A stretch of DNA of 64,000 bases from Halobacillus litoralis (GCF_020524025.1 NZ_JAIVKN010000004.1:62001-126000), one strand, 5' to 3'; shown: positions 1-8,934, numbered from the stretch's first letter. Program-made: numbers and translations. Notes: a model not told the origin generated them from the sequence alone.

Positions 1-381
1 TTTGCGTAATTTGATCTGAATCTCTTTTCTCTGGGAAGTTACTTGTTCATAACGTCTCTGGTAAATATGGTAAAAGGAAGTACAAATTAAAGTGACTATG
101 AGGTAAAAGCCTAACCACTTTACTTTATCGATATCAAAAAAAAGTAAAAGTATATCTTTTCCCCTCAATAGTGAAACAACTATCAAATATAAGAGTGTGA
201 GTCCATAAGTGAATAACCCTATTGATCTTCCGTACATTAAAGAAAACAGAATTAAGGCAAATAGGATTGGACTTGGTTTTAAATCGAATAGGAACCAGTT
301 GGATAATGCATCTATTAGGAAGAATATAGTGAAAACAAGAAGCACTTCAAAAACTTTTTTTGTATCATTCTTTTTCTTCAT
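1..381 (-). CDS. Truncated membrane protein, PelD-like N-terminal region (partial)
   Basis: An open frame of 127 codons without a stop runs off the left edge of the window, so only the N-terminus is present. It starts at the ATG complementary to 379-381, with an AAGGAGAGAGG ribosome site just upstream. After a basic MKKKND start there are about four hydrophobic segments with short loops, then a charged, probably helical stretch (YQRRYEQVTSQRKEIQIKLR) that would lead into a cytoplasmic domain. Four helices followed by a linker is the layout of PelD, the c-di-GMP receptor of Pel polysaccharide loci, and the divergent neighbour is a GH114/PelA-hydrolase-like enzyme. The PelD link is inference from topology and context; the diagnostic GAF and degenerate GGDEF domains would lie outside the window. 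It could be another sensor protein. Confidence 0.6.
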   Translation of the reverse strand, partial: MKKKNDTKKVFEVLLVFTIFFLIDALSNWFLFDLKPSPILFALILFSLMYGRSIGLFTYGLTLLYLIVVSLLRGKDILLLFFDIDKVKWLGFYLIVTLICTSFYHIYQRRYEQVTSQRKEIQIKLRK

Positions 382-427
382 GACCTCTCTCCTTCATTAG
401 ATAATTGTTTTTTAACAAAGTGAAAAT

Positions 428-1306
428 ATGCTCTATATCTTTTCTGCTTTCATGGAGGTGCGTACTGTCAAATCTAAAGTTATTTATTTGATCGTGTTAG
501 TCCTTAGTGTATTGTTAGGAGGGTTCTACTCAATTAAGTACTATGAAAATCCGTTAAATCAAAACGAATCTTTTGACTACAAAATTTACTACAATACCCC
601 CACCAAAGAACTTATTAATAAAATGCAAAAGCTTGATGCCATTATTCTTGAACCACACTTTTATACGGTAGACCAAATAAGAGAGATTAAAGAAAAAGGG
701 ACGACAGTCTATGGATATATAAATACTATGGAGATAGATTCTTGGAATAAGAGTATTGTAAATAAAGTTAAACCTGCAGATTACTTTTATAGAAATAATG
801 AAAAAGTATACTTTGATCAATGGGATTCATATTTAGCTGATTTCACCTCCAATCATTATCGAGAGCTCTTGTTGAATGAAATTGCTAACGAAATTATTTC
901 TAAACAAATCGATGGTATTTTCTTAGACACAGTAGGTGATATAGACGACCAACATTCGAGATCACCTGGAATTTATGAGGAACAGCAATTAGCTATGTTT
1001 AATTTTGTGAAAGATATTCATTCCAAGTATCCAGATAAAAAGTTGATACAAAACTGGGGGTTTCAAACCCTAGAGAATTACACGGCCCCTTATATAGACG
1101 GTGTAATGTGGGAAGACTTTGATTACACTAAAATTACATCTGATTCATGGTCTCAACAACAGATAGAAACTCTTCAAAACTTAAAAGAAAAGTATGATTT
1201 ACAGATATATACGGTTTCATTTAAAGAACCAGATGAAAGTAAGAGATATGCTGTAGAAAATGGTTTCTACCACCTTCATACAACAAGCGACTTTGAAAAG
1301 TGGTGA
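428..1306 (+). CDS. GH114-type endo-alpha-1,4-polygalactosaminidase-like protein, membrane anchored
   Basis: A 292-residue protein with an N-terminal hydrophobic anchor (about residues 17-35, VIYLIVLVLSVLLGGF) and a TIM-barrel domain of the GH114 / PelA-hydrolase family. Visible family features are VYGYINTMEIDSW near residue 100, ISKQIDGIFLDTVGDID with the probable catalytic aspartate in FLD, and GVMWEDFDY near residue 220. Such enzymes cleave galactosaminogalactan or Pel-like polymers outside the cell and often sit in Pel biosynthetic loci. It diverges from a truncated PelD-like gene. The start is uncertain. ATG 428 has no clear ribosome site, whereas a strong GGAGGTG (453-459) lies inside the frame nine bases before a GTC codon at 467 that begins the anchor (KSKVIYLI). 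Alternative in-frame starts are ATG 452 and GTG 458. Confidence 0.8.
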   Translation: MLYIFSAFMEVRTVKSKVIYLIVLVLSVLLGGFYSIKYYENPLNQNESFDYKIYYNTPTKELINKMQKLDAIILEPHFYTVDQIREIKEKGTTVYGYINTMEIDSWNKSIVNKVKPADYFYRNNEKVYFDQWDSYLADFTSNHYRELLLNEIANEIISKQIDGIFLDTVGDIDDQHSRSPGIYEEQQLAMFNFVKDIHSKYPDKKLIQNWGFQTLENYTAPYIDGVMWEDFDYTKITSDSWSQQQIETLQNLKEKYDLQIYTVSFKEPDESKRYAVENGFYHLHTTSDFEKW

Positions 1307-1803
1307 GGTCAATAGCTTTTTATAAATTCCGATTGACAACAAATTATATAAAAAGACCAAATCATACTTCCATCCATTAACCCCCGCAAATAGTCTCGTT
1401 GTTGTTCTTTTTAGAGTAATAACATTCTAAATAAAGAACATAATGGTATTATACTACTAGTTAATTAGAAGTAAAATGTCAAAAGAGGTGATTAATTTCC
1501 TATAATATGACAAAAGCTTCGCTTTCCTGCTTTTAACTCTTTTTTGCTCTTTTTATCTCTATTCCTGTAGCTGCTTGTTCTTTTTGGAGAACAAATAGGT
1601 TTCGCTGTAAATGGTGCGCCCTCTATCTTTATTTCAAATATATAGTATAAAAATAATTTTACGTTGACGAATCAATTTCCGCTTGACTCTTCCACAATGA
1701 GGCGTTTTTTTAATACAAAAGAAATTTGTCACATTAAATAGTTTCTGTTGAGATGATTTTGGTTAAATATAGGATAGTAACAATAATAGAAAGGGTGGAG
1801 AAT
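1307..1803. other. AT-rich intergenic region
   Basis: About 500 bases with no convincing gene on either strand and many stops in all frames. A TATAAT-like hexamer occurs at 1501-1506 without a matching -35. No repeat, structured RNA or terminator with a proper T-tract was recognised. The promoter of the downstream reductase probably lies in the last 60 bases but could not be assigned. Confidence 0.5.
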
Positions 1804-2454
1804 ATGAAGGTCCTTGTGGTAGGTGCAAATGGTCAAGTTGGAAAACATTTAGTCAAGATGATACAGGACAGTGAACATATGGAAGCAAAAGCGATGATTC
1901 GTAAAGAGGAACAAGCTTCTTACTTTAACGAGTTAGGTGCAGAAACTGTAGTGGTTGATCTTGAAGATGATATTGAAACGATATCGCAAGCCTATGAAGG
2001 CGTGGATGCGGTTGTATTTACGGCTGGTTCCGGCCCCAATACAGGACCAGACAAAACGGTCCTTATTGATTTAGATGGTGCTGTGAAGACGATTGAGGCG
2101 GCGAAACAGTCAGGTGTCAATCGTTATATCATGATCAGCTCTTTTGATACGACCCGGGAAGCAATTCAAGGTGCTCCTTCATCATTTGCTCCTTATGTAG
2201 TGGCTAAGCACTATGCGGATGACTTGTTGAGAAGGACAAACTTGAACTATACAATTATCCATCCGGGCATGCTTACCAATGATGAAGGAAGCGGTCAGGT
2301 CGAGGCTTCTGAAAAAGTGGAAAGAGGAGAAATTGCCCGGGAAGATGTTGCAGGCGTAATTTTGTCCACTCTAGAAAATGAATCCACGATCGGAAAAGAG
2401 TTCCAGGTTGTCGGAGGAACACAGTCCATTAAAGAGGCCATCGATTCTCTATAA
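1804..2454 (+). CDS. NAD(P)-binding atypical SDR oxidoreductase (YhfK-like)
   Basis: A 216-residue protein of the atypical short-chain dehydrogenase family, like B. subtilis YhfK. The Rossmann nucleotide-binding loop GANGQVG is at residues 7-13 and the strand following an acidic loop (VVVDLED) is typical. SS, YVVAK and HPGML segments match the NAD(P)H-binding (PF13460) group; the substrate cannot be told from sequence. I chose ATG 1804, where AGGGTGGAG sits six bases upstream, over the in-frame ATG 1753, which has no ribosome site. It is monocistronic and ends at a terminator shared with the convergent FAD oxidase. Confidence 0.85.
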   Translation: MKVLVVGANGQVGKHLVKMIQDSEHMEAKAMIRKEEQASYFNELGAETVVVDLEDDIETISQAYEGVDAVVFTAGSGPNTGPDKTVLIDLDGAVKTIEAAKQSGVNRYIMISSFDTTREAIQGAPSSFAPYVVAKHYADDLLRRTNLNYTIIHPGMLTNDEGSGQVEASEKVERGEIAREDVAGVILSTLENESTIGKEFQVVGGTQSIKEAIDSL

Positions 2455-2474
2455 AAATAAGTGGAATATAAAGA

Positions 2475-2506
2475 AGACCATCTGCTTCTCAGGCAGATGG
2501 TCTTTT
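2475..2506. terminator. Bidirectional intrinsic terminator
   Basis: Perfect 11-bp stem (AGACCATCTGC / GCAGATGGTCT) with a 7-base loop and a short T-run on the plus side and an A/T-rich flank on the other. It lies between convergent genes and can serve both. Confidence 0.85.
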
Positions 2507-2517
2507 CGTATCTTCAA

Positions 2518-3903
2518 TTAAGTAGTACCCACAGGCTTGATGTTCATATTTTTACTGAAAAAGTTATGAGGATCGTATTTGCTTTTAATTTCCTTCAGAC
2601 GATTAAAGTTTTCTCCAAAGGCTGCCTTGATGCGTTCTTCCTCATCATGGGAAAGATAATTGGAGTACACGCCTCCTGTGGAGTAGGGGGTCATTTTGTT
2701 ATGAATTTCCCTCGTCCATCTAATGCAAGTCTCGTCATCCCCTTGTTCCATCCATCCTGCACAAATGCCTAAGTTATAAGAGGCATCACGATGAGGGTAG
2801 GCGGTTTCTGTTTTTCCTATACGGTTGATGGCGCCGCCCATAGGTTCTAAGAAAATGGCCGTGAATGGACCAGGGGCTTCAACAGAGTTGTCTAATAATG
2901 TATCAAGGGCGTCATCTGGTATTGACTTTAAGTACTGGGATTTCCAGTAATAGCGCCCGCCGTCCGGGTTTGCGGCATCGAAGCTTGATTGTAAAAGCTT
3001 GTAAGGCATTGGTTGGACCATTTTTAACATCGGTTGGCCAAAGTTGTCTAATGGCTCCATTAATCTCCTGCCGGTTTCGATGCCACCGGTATAACAGCCT
3101 ACTAAAGCTAAAGCTGGTTTTCCGTGATACTTTTCAGGAAAAGGTGCTGCGGGAGGGGTTTTGATGATCATGGCATTGATGGTGAGTTGATCCGGTGCCT
3201 CATCCATCACTTTACGGTACATCTGCAGGGTTTCTTTTCCTTGTTCAATTGGGTAAAACAACTGCGCGGTCATCACTTCCGGACCAACCTCATGCAGTTT
3301 AAATTCAAAGGAAGTCACAATGCCGAAGTTTCCGCCACCACCACGAAGTGCCCATAATAAGTCAGAGTTCTCTGTTTCACTTGCTTGTATTACTTTGCCA
3401 TCGGCTGTGACTACATCTGCGCCCATCAAGTTATCGCATCCTAATCCGTAGGAGCGCCCAAGATACCCAATTCCTCCGCCGAGGGTCAATCCGGCGACAC
3501 CTGTAACGGAAACCATGCCTGAGGTCGTTGCTAATCCAAATGCTTGAGTTTCATGGTCCATGTCAGCTAATTTTGCCCCGCCTTCCACACGGACACGTTT
3601 GGATTCTGAGTCCACTCTTACAGCATTCATATGGGAGAGATCAATTACCAATCCACTGCAGATTGATTTTCCGGCGACCCCGTGTCCGCCTCCTCTTACA
3701 GAGACTTCCAACCCTTCTTCACGTGCGAAATTCACGGAACTGATAACATCCGCCGTTCCTTTGCATTGAGCAATCAAAGTAGGTTTACGATCAATGACTC
3801 CATTCCAAATCGAACGAACTTCATCGTAATTCGAATCTTCAGGAAGTACCAAATGGCCCCGCATACGGTTGGCGTAAGATTCCAGTTTGGATTGATCTAA
3901 CAT
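2518..3903 (-). CDS. FAD-binding oxidoreductase, berberine-bridge/VAO family
   Basis: A 461-residue flavoenzyme of the PCMH/VAO fold. An N-terminal FAD_binding_4 domain covers about residues 35-205, with RGGGHG (His74 is the expected 8-alpha-histidyl FAD attachment site) and LTLGGGIGYLGR near 139-150. A substrate domain follows, then a BBE segment near the C-terminus (YDPHNFFSKNMNI). The position that holds a second flavin-linking cysteine in bicovalent relatives reads VTGVAGLTLGGG and has none, so monocovalent flavin is expected. Relatives oxidise sugars, alkaloids or secondary metabolites; the substrate here is unknown. The start is supported by AAGGAGGAG upstream. The gene is monocistronic and convergent with the reductase. 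Confidence 0.88.
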   Translation of the reverse strand: MLDQSKLESYANRMRGHLVLPEDSNYDEVRSIWNGVIDRKPTLIAQCKGTADVISSVNFAREEGLEVSVRGGGHGVAGKSICSGLVIDLSHMNAVRVDSESKRVRVEGGAKLADMDHETQAFGLATTSGMVSVTGVAGLTLGGGIGYLGRSYGLGCDNLMGADVVTADGKVIQASETENSDLLWALRGGGGNFGIVTSFEFKLHEVGPEVMTAQLFYPIEQGKETLQMYRKVMDEAPDQLTINAMIIKTPPAAPFPEKYHGKPALALVGCYTGGIETGRRLMEPLDNFGQPMLKMVQPMPYKLLQSSFDAANPDGGRYYWKSQYLKSIPDDALDTLLDNSVEAPGPFTAIFLEPMGGAINRIGKTETAYPHRDASYNLGICAGWMEQGDDETCIRWTREIHNKMTPYSTGGVYSNYLSHDEEERIKAAFGENFNRLKEIKSKYDPHNFFSKNMNIKPVGTT

Positions 3904-4427
3904 ACTTCTCCTCCTTATATTTTATGGGCTGAAAGACTCCTGACACCTACTAGCTTATCCAACATTTTACTCATATTCAAATAACTATAAGTTATATAAA
4001 CGGGAATAATTATGATGTTTCTGCATAGGAAGTGTAAGGTTTTGTCCTTTTTGTTAAGCGGTCATTCATATTTCTATGTCTAAAGTTGCAGGATATAGAT
4101 AGAACAATGGTTCATGGCTTTCGTATGTGGAAGGGAAGTATTTAAGAAATGTTTCGTTTTTTTAATACATATCATCTACGTACGATAAAATCATATTAAA
4201 ACGCACTCTTTCTTATGATTTTTCAGGTGTAATTCTAACAAAAACCTAAATGTTATGACATTTGTCTGTCATAACATTAAAAATATATAACGGATAGGTG
4301 ATATTTGTTATTTTAACTGCGATCTATGTTACTATAATTTTCATTGATATACTCCATTGCCTTATTCGCAGGGAGCTCGAAAAAAGATGAATTAAAATCA
4401 TAAAACATATATAACGGAGGTTTTGCT
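3904..4427. other. Divergent intergenic region, 524 bases
   Basis: No gene is apparent. It separates the FAD oxidase from the divergent LtaS-type gene and must hold both promoters. It contains a perfect inverted repeat at 4249-4278 (listed separately) and a TATAAT hexamer at 4333-4338 about 90 bases before the LtaS-type start. No good -35 is visible for that hexamer. Confidence 0.5.
4249..4278. repeat. Perfect 12-bp inverted repeat upstream of ltaS-type gene
   Basis: AATGTTATGACA (4249-4260) and TGTCATAACATT (4267-4278) are perfect inverse complements around a 6-base spacer. No T-tract follows, so it is not a normal terminator. It lies about 55 bases upstream of a TATAAT hexamer and could be an operator for a dimeric regulator. 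Confidence 0.6.
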
Positions 4428-6329
4428 ATGTTTTCAAAGTTTAAAATGAAAATGAAAGACCCCGCGTTTAAGAAAAAATTCATGATATATGCTGCTGTTA
4501 TAGCAATTTTTTGGGTGAAGATGACGATCATCCAAGGTGGTATCTTCACACTTGATATAGAAAATGCCAATGAAGCAGCTATTTTGGCTTTTAATCCATT
4601 AAGTAGTATTTTTCTCTTATTCGGAGTGGGAATTCTGCTGGCTGGACGAAGAGGTCTGCTGGGCATGTATATTGTCGGATCGATCTTACTATATGTGAAC
4701 GTCTTGTTCTATAGGGAATACCATGACTTCCTGACCATACCTATGCTGGGGCAGGCGGCAAATCTGGCAGGGTTAGGTGGAAGCATTACTAAAATTTTAT
4801 CACTAACGGACTTTTTTCTTTTTATAGATGTATTCGTTGCCGCATTTTTACTGTTTTATTTGAAACCGGATCGCTTACAAAGCTTTCTACTCAAACGTAA
4901 AGAAGGATTGATTTTAGCTGTGATTGCCGTTCCTCTATTTTTAGTGAACCTTGGCTGGGCACAGACGGAGCGTACAGAGTTGCTACAACGGGCCTTCGAC
5001 AGGAACATGCTTGTAAAATATATCGGTGTGCTCAACTTCCATGCGTATGATATCGTTCTGCAGGGACAGACAGAAGCAAAGAAAACGTTCGCCGACAGCA
5101 ATGCGCTCGTTCCTGTTTTGAACTACATTAATGAAAATAATACAGAACCGAACAAGGACATGACAGGGCTGGCGGAAGGTAAAAACGTAATTCTCCTGTC
5201 CCTTGAGAGTACGCAGACTTTTGTCGTTGATAACACCGTTCATGGGAAAGAACTGACCCCTTACTTCAATGACCTGAAAGAAGAAGGAGCCTACTTCAGC
5301 AACTTTTATCATCAGGTTAAACAAGGGCGGACATCAGATTCTGAATTTCTACTCGATAATTCGTTGTTTGGACTAAATCGTGGCGCGGCTTTCTTTACAC
5401 ACTCAGGAAATGAATACGAAGCGACTCCTGAGGTGTTAGGAGAAGAAGGATACACCACTTCCACCATGCATGCGAATGATGAAACATTCTGGAACAGAAA
5501 TGTGATGTATGATTCGCTCGGATATGATGAGTATTACTCGAAAAAAGATTTCAATGTGACCGAAGAGAAGTCCTATGGATGGGGGTATCTGGATGAATAC
5601 TTCTTTAGTGAATCATTAGAGAAGATGGAACAGATGGAGCAGCCGTTCTATAATAAGATGATTACGCTGACCAATCACCATCCGTTTGCCCTTCCGGAAG
5701 ACAAAAAGTTCATTGAAGAAGGAAATACTTCCAGCGAAACATTGAACCGATACTTCCAAACCATACGTTATCAGGATGAAGCATTGAAACAGTTTGTGGA
5801 GGAGTTCAAAAAGTCTGATCTGTATGACGATACCATCCTTGTGATTTATGGTGACCACTTCGGAATTTCAGAAAATCACCAGAAAGCCATGGGAGAGTAT
5901 CTGGATAAAGATATTAATGAATTTGAACAGTTTCAACTCCAGCGTGTTCCACTTCTCATGATCGGAGAAGGCATTGAACCGCAGGAACATGATACGGTAG
6001 GAGGACAGATTGATTTACGTCCTACCCTTATGAACCTGCTTGGTGTTGAAGATGAAAACCCGGTACAGTTCGGACAGGATTTATTTAGCAAAGATCGTCG
6101 CGAAATGATGATTACGCGCGATGGAAACTTCGCCAATGAAGACTATGTAGGAGTTAATGAAAGCTGTTACGATCGAGAAAGTGGTGAAAAAGTAGAAGGT
6201 GACGCTTGTGCATCTGGATTTCAGCAAGCAGAAGAAGAGCTTGCCTTATCGGACTCTGTTGTATATGGAGACCTGCTTCGATACCTTGAGGATACGAAAA
6301 TGATTGAGGAAGAAGATTCATCCGAATAA
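4428..6329 (+). CDS. Lipoteichoic acid synthase-family phosphoglycerol transferase (LtaS type)
   Basis: A 633-residue polytopic membrane enzyme that would transfer glycerol-phosphate from phosphatidylglycerol to a growing lipoteichoic acid chain or primer outside the membrane. Five hydrophobic segments lie within residues 18-180, followed by an extracellular sulfatase-fold domain (about 245-560). Metal and catalytic positions of the family are visible: Glu260 in LLSLESTQ, Thr302 in GRTSDSE (the nucleophile equivalent to S. aureus LtaS Thr300) and Asp476-His477 in IYGDHFG. The acidic tail ends in EEEDSSE. The start has TAACGGAGG upstream. It stands alone between a long upstream region and a strong terminator. 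B. subtilis has four paralogues (LtaS, YfnI, YqgS, YvgJ); which subtype this is cannot be settled here. Confidence 0.92.
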   Translation: MFSKFKMKMKDPAFKKKFMIYAAVIAIFWVKMTIIQGGIFTLDIENANEAAILAFNPLSSIFLLFGVGILLAGRRGLLGMYIVGSILLYVNVLFYREYHDFLTIPMLGQAANLAGLGGSITKILSLTDFFLFIDVFVAAFLLFYLKPDRLQSFLLKRKEGLILAVIAVPLFLVNLGWAQTERTELLQRAFDRNMLVKYIGVLNFHAYDIVLQGQTEAKKTFADSNALVPVLNYINENNTEPNKDMTGLAEGKNVILLSLESTQTFVVDNTVHGKELTPYFNDLKEEGAYFSNFYHQVKQGRTSDSEFLLDNSLFGLNRGAAFFTHSGNEYEATPEVLGEEGYTTSTMHANDETFWNRNVMYDSLGYDEYYSKKDFNVTEEKSYGWGYLDEYFFSESLEKMEQMEQPFYNKMITLTNHHPFALPEDKKFIEEGNTSSETLNRYFQTIRYQDEALKQFVEEFKKSDLYDDTILVIYGDHFGISENHQKAMGEYLDKDINEFEQFQLQRVPLLMIGEGIEPQEHDTVGGQIDLRPTLMNLLGVEDENPVQFGQDLFSKDRREMMITRDGNFANEDYVGVNESCYDRESGEKVEGDACASGFQQAEEELALSDSVVYGDLLRYLEDTKMIEEEDSSE

Positions 6330-6342
6330 AAAGAATAAAGAA

Positions 6343-6382
6343 AAAAGCCTGCCAAAAGGATTATCTTTTGGCAGGCTTTTTT
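6343..6382 (+). terminator. Intrinsic terminator after ltaS-type gene
   Basis: 16-bp stem (AAAAGCCTGCCAAAAG / CTTTTGGCAGGCTTTT) with a 6-base loop and T-tail, 14 bases after the stop codon. Confidence 0.92.
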
Positions 6383-6499
6383 ACGAATAGAGAGCAGTGG
6401 AGGAAAGAAGGTAAAAAAAGAAGGAGAAAAATCAAACGGCTTGAATATATACAAAGTGAAGTAAGTGGAGTTAACAAAAATGAATAATAGGAGGAAGCT

Positions 6500-6895
6500 A
6501 TGGGAAGAGTTGTTCATTTTGAAATTCATGTCGATGATATGGAGCGGGCCAGGGAGTTTTATGGAAATGTGTTTGGGTGGACGTTTGAAGATTGGAGTGA
6601 GTTTGCCGGAATGCCTTATCTTGGAGCGGTCACCGGTGATGAGAAAGAACCTGGAATTAATGGAGCTTTAATGCAGCGGCAGAGTGCTCCCCCTGAATTA
6701 AATCAGGCTTTGGTTGGCTATGCCTGTACAATGGGGGTGGAAGATTACGATTCCATTGAAGCGAAAATCATTGAAAATGGAGGAAAAGTGGCTATGCCGA
6801 AATATGCACTTCCTGGGATGGCCTGGCAGGGCTATTACACAGATACGGAAGGAAACATCTTCGGCATCCATCAACCAGATGAGAACGCGAAATAA
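6500..6895 (+). CDS. VOC (glyoxalase/bleomycin-resistance fold) family protein
   Basis: A 131-residue protein with the paired beta-alpha-beta-beta-beta pattern of the vicinal-oxygen-chelate superfamily. It opens VHFEIHVDDMERAREFYGNV, where the first HFEI strand and the FYGNVFGW helix are typical, and closes with GYYTDTEGNIFGIHQP, which carries a conserved metal-side segment. Relatives include small, often cofactor-poor VOC proteins of unknown substrate. AGGAGG lies seven bases before ATG 6500. It is monocistronic with a weak terminator. Confidence 0.85.
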   Translation: MGRVVHFEIHVDDMERAREFYGNVFGWTFEDWSEFAGMPYLGAVTGDEKEPGINGALMQRQSAPPELNQALVGYACTMGVEDYDSIEAKIIENGGKVAMPKYALPGMAWQGYYTDTEGNIFGIHQPDENAK

Positions 6896-6905
6896 ACTTT
6901 GTAGG

Positions 6906-6932
6906 GGACTCTTTTATAGAGTTCTTTTTTAT
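6906..6932 (+). terminator. Intrinsic terminator after VOC gene
   Basis: Seven-bp stem (GGACTCT / AGAGTTC, one G-T pair), 5-base loop, then TTTTTTATTT. Weak but correctly placed. Confidence 0.65.
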
Positions 6933-7092
6933 TTCAAACGTAAAGGACGTATTTTAATCAAAGAATGGCTTCAGTGAGATGAGAGTATATGGCATTTTTC
7001 ATAGAGTATGCCTGTTTGTGCTTGGGGAGTGTAGATAAGGGTATCGTACTATGATAGGACAAAAGTTGATGTATAAGAAGGTAAGGGGAAGC

Positions 7093-7116
7093 GTTTTTCA
7101 AAATCGCACAGGGTAA
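7093..7116 (+). promoter_or_regulatory. Possible sigma-B promoter
   Basis: GTTTTT (7093-7098), 12 bases, GGGTAA (7111-7116) resembles the sigma-B pattern GTTTAA-N12/15-GGGTAT with two mismatches. It is about 75 bases upstream of the FAD hydroxylase start. Confidence 0.35.
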
Positions 7117-7191
7117 ACATCATATGAGGTTCAACTGGGCTGATGTTCCGGTACCAGGGACGATTGACCAGGTGAGAAAGGAGCTTTACGT

Positions 7192-8811
7192 ATGACTTCG
7201 GTTGTTGAAACAGATGTACTAATTATAGGGGCTGGTCCGGCGGGGCTTATGGCAGCAAATGAGTTGCAGAAAAGAGAGGTGGATTTTATCTGTTTAGAGA
7301 AGAGAGCCCAGCCATCCCACCTCTCTAAAGCGCTCGGCATTCAAGCAAGGACGCTTGAAATGTTTGAACTCTTAGGCATTAACAAACCCTTTATGGAAAA
7401 AGGGTACCCGGGGCCTGGATCCAAGCTTCATTTAGGTGGTGAAAAACCTTCTCTTGTCGAGTTGTATTATATCCAAAGCCGGTATCCCTATCTCTTAATT
7501 CTTCCTCAAAGTGAAACAGAAGAGCTGTTAGAAGAGCACTTATCTTCCTTAGGTGGAGAGGTGAACAGGGAACATGATGTTGTCGAAGTAACCCAGTCAG
7601 AGGAAGGGGTTTATGTTAAAGCAGTGCACAACGGGGAAACCAAAACGTATTTCTCCAAATATTTGCTGGCGTGTGACGGCGCCCATAGTAAGGTCCGCCA
7701 AGCGCTGGAGGTGGAATTTGAAGGTGAGGATGAGGGATATACGTTTTTCTTAGGTGATGTTGATGTTCCTGAATTAAACGAAATTTATATTAATATGCAC
7801 CTGAACGACCGGGGAGCTGTTGCCTTCTTTCCTTATAAAGACGGCAGTTATCGTGTCGTAGGACTAGATAGGGCCAAGCAGGGACTGCCACATAAGGATG
7901 AACTGCCACTGGAGGATTTGCAGGAAAGTCTGAACACCATTTTGGAAAGACCCTATCAAGTCGAAAACCCTAAATGGCTCTCTTACTTTGGTACAGCCCA
8001 TCGTCAAGTCCCCTCCTACCGGAAAGATTCCGTTTTCTTCATTGGCGACGCTGCGCACATTCATAATCCGATCGGTGGGCAGGGGATGAATTTAGGACTT
8101 CAAGATGCAGCGAACATAGGATGGAAGCTGGATGTCGTTTTGAATGGACATGCAAGTGACGCTTTTCTCGACAGTTATCACGATGAAAGGTCCCCCATTG
8201 GCAAGGATGTCTTAAAGGAAACCTCCAGGATGCTTAAGGTCATAAACTTAGAAGGGGCTCAAGGAAAAATACGAAACTGGACAGGAAAAGCAGCGCTGAC
8301 CCAAAACTGGGTGCAAAAGAGGGTTGCGAACCACTTATCTCATATTTATAACGAATATGAAGACACTTCCCGCAACAAGGAACTTCAGAATTCCTCGCTT
8401 CCGAAAGATGCTGTGCAGGCAGGAGAACGGGTACCGGATCATCTTCTGTTTTTTGATGGAACAAACGATGAAAGCCTGTATCCATTAATTCGAAGGCACG
8501 GTCACATCTGTCTGGTCTATATTGATGCTCAGGAGGAAGATGTGATTAATTATGCTTATGCATTGTCGAAAGAAATTAACAAAACTTACCCGAACCTCCT
8601 AAATATCTTTCTCGTTGCTAAAGGCGGGACGGTTCAAACAGATGATGATAACCTTCCCATCATATACGACGTACACAGACATTTGGGAAATAAACTTGGT
8701 ATGAAGAAAGGGCATACACTCCTTATTCGTCCTGATGGTCACGTTGCCTTTCATGAAACATCTACAGATCCCGAACAAACTGTAGAGAAAGTGAAACGCT
8801 TTTTTAGTTAA
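7192..8811 (+). CDS. FAD-dependent aromatic hydroxylase/monooxygenase (PF01494)
   Basis: A 539-residue flavoprotein of the phenol-hydroxylase class that would use NAD(P)H and O2 to hydroxylate an aromatic substrate. The dinucleotide motif GAGPAG is at residues 13-18. The second FAD motif includes FFIGDAAH (Gly285-Asp286), followed by NPIGGQGMNLGLQDAANIGWKL. The last 110 residues resemble the thioredoxin-like tail of phenol hydroxylases and end with a strand-turn pattern (HTLLIRPDGHVAFHE). The substrate is unknown. AAAGGAG lies eight bases before ATG 7192. The gene is monocistronic, ends at a good terminator and may be stress-induced if the sigma-B-like promoter upstream is real. Confidence 0.88.
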   Translation: MTSVVETDVLIIGAGPAGLMAANELQKREVDFICLEKRAQPSHLSKALGIQARTLEMFELLGINKPFMEKGYPGPGSKLHLGGEKPSLVELYYIQSRYPYLLILPQSETEELLEEHLSSLGGEVNREHDVVEVTQSEEGVYVKAVHNGETKTYFSKYLLACDGAHSKVRQALEVEFEGEDEGYTFFLGDVDVPELNEIYINMHLNDRGAVAFFPYKDGSYRVVGLDRAKQGLPHKDELPLEDLQESLNTILERPYQVENPKWLSYFGTAHRQVPSYRKDSVFFIGDAAHIHNPIGGQGMNLGLQDAANIGWKLDVVLNGHASDAFLDSYHDERSPIGKDVLKETSRMLKVINLEGAQGKIRNWTGKAALTQNWVQKRVANHLSHIYNEYEDTSRNKELQNSSLPKDAVQAGERVPDHLLFFDGTNDESLYPLIRRHGHICLVYIDAQEEDVINYAYALSKEINKTYPNLLNIFLVAKGGTVQTDDDNLPIIYDVHRHLGNKLGMKKGHTLLIRPDGHVAFHETSTDPEQTVEKVKRFFS

Positions 8812-8822
8812 GTTTTATATAC

Positions 8823-8855
8823 CACCACGCTTACTGACAGGCGTGGTGTTTTTTT
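8823..8855 (+). terminator. Intrinsic terminator after FAD hydroxylase
   Basis: Eight-bp GC-rich stem (CACCACGC... the arms 8823-8830 and 8841-8848) with a 10-base loop and a seven-T tail. Confidence 0.88.
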
Positions 8856-8934
8856 GTGCTTAATTAAACAGAGCTTCAAGGTCCTTTATAAACCATCATA
8901 GAAGGAGTTCTCCCGTCCATTTGAAGGTGGTCTG

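Noticed and set aside
209-400. Plus-strand 63-codon frame
   Set aside because: It is antisense to the truncated membrane protein on the minus strand, which has the better ribosome site and hydrophobic pattern.
2461-3900. Several plus-strand frames inside the FAD oxidase gene
   Set aside because: They are shadows of a clear minus-strand enzyme with all family motifs.
4313-4666. Minus-strand 117-codon frame over the LtaS-type start
   Set aside because: It overlaps the promoter region and N-terminal helices of the LtaS-type gene and has no ribosome site or recognisable product.
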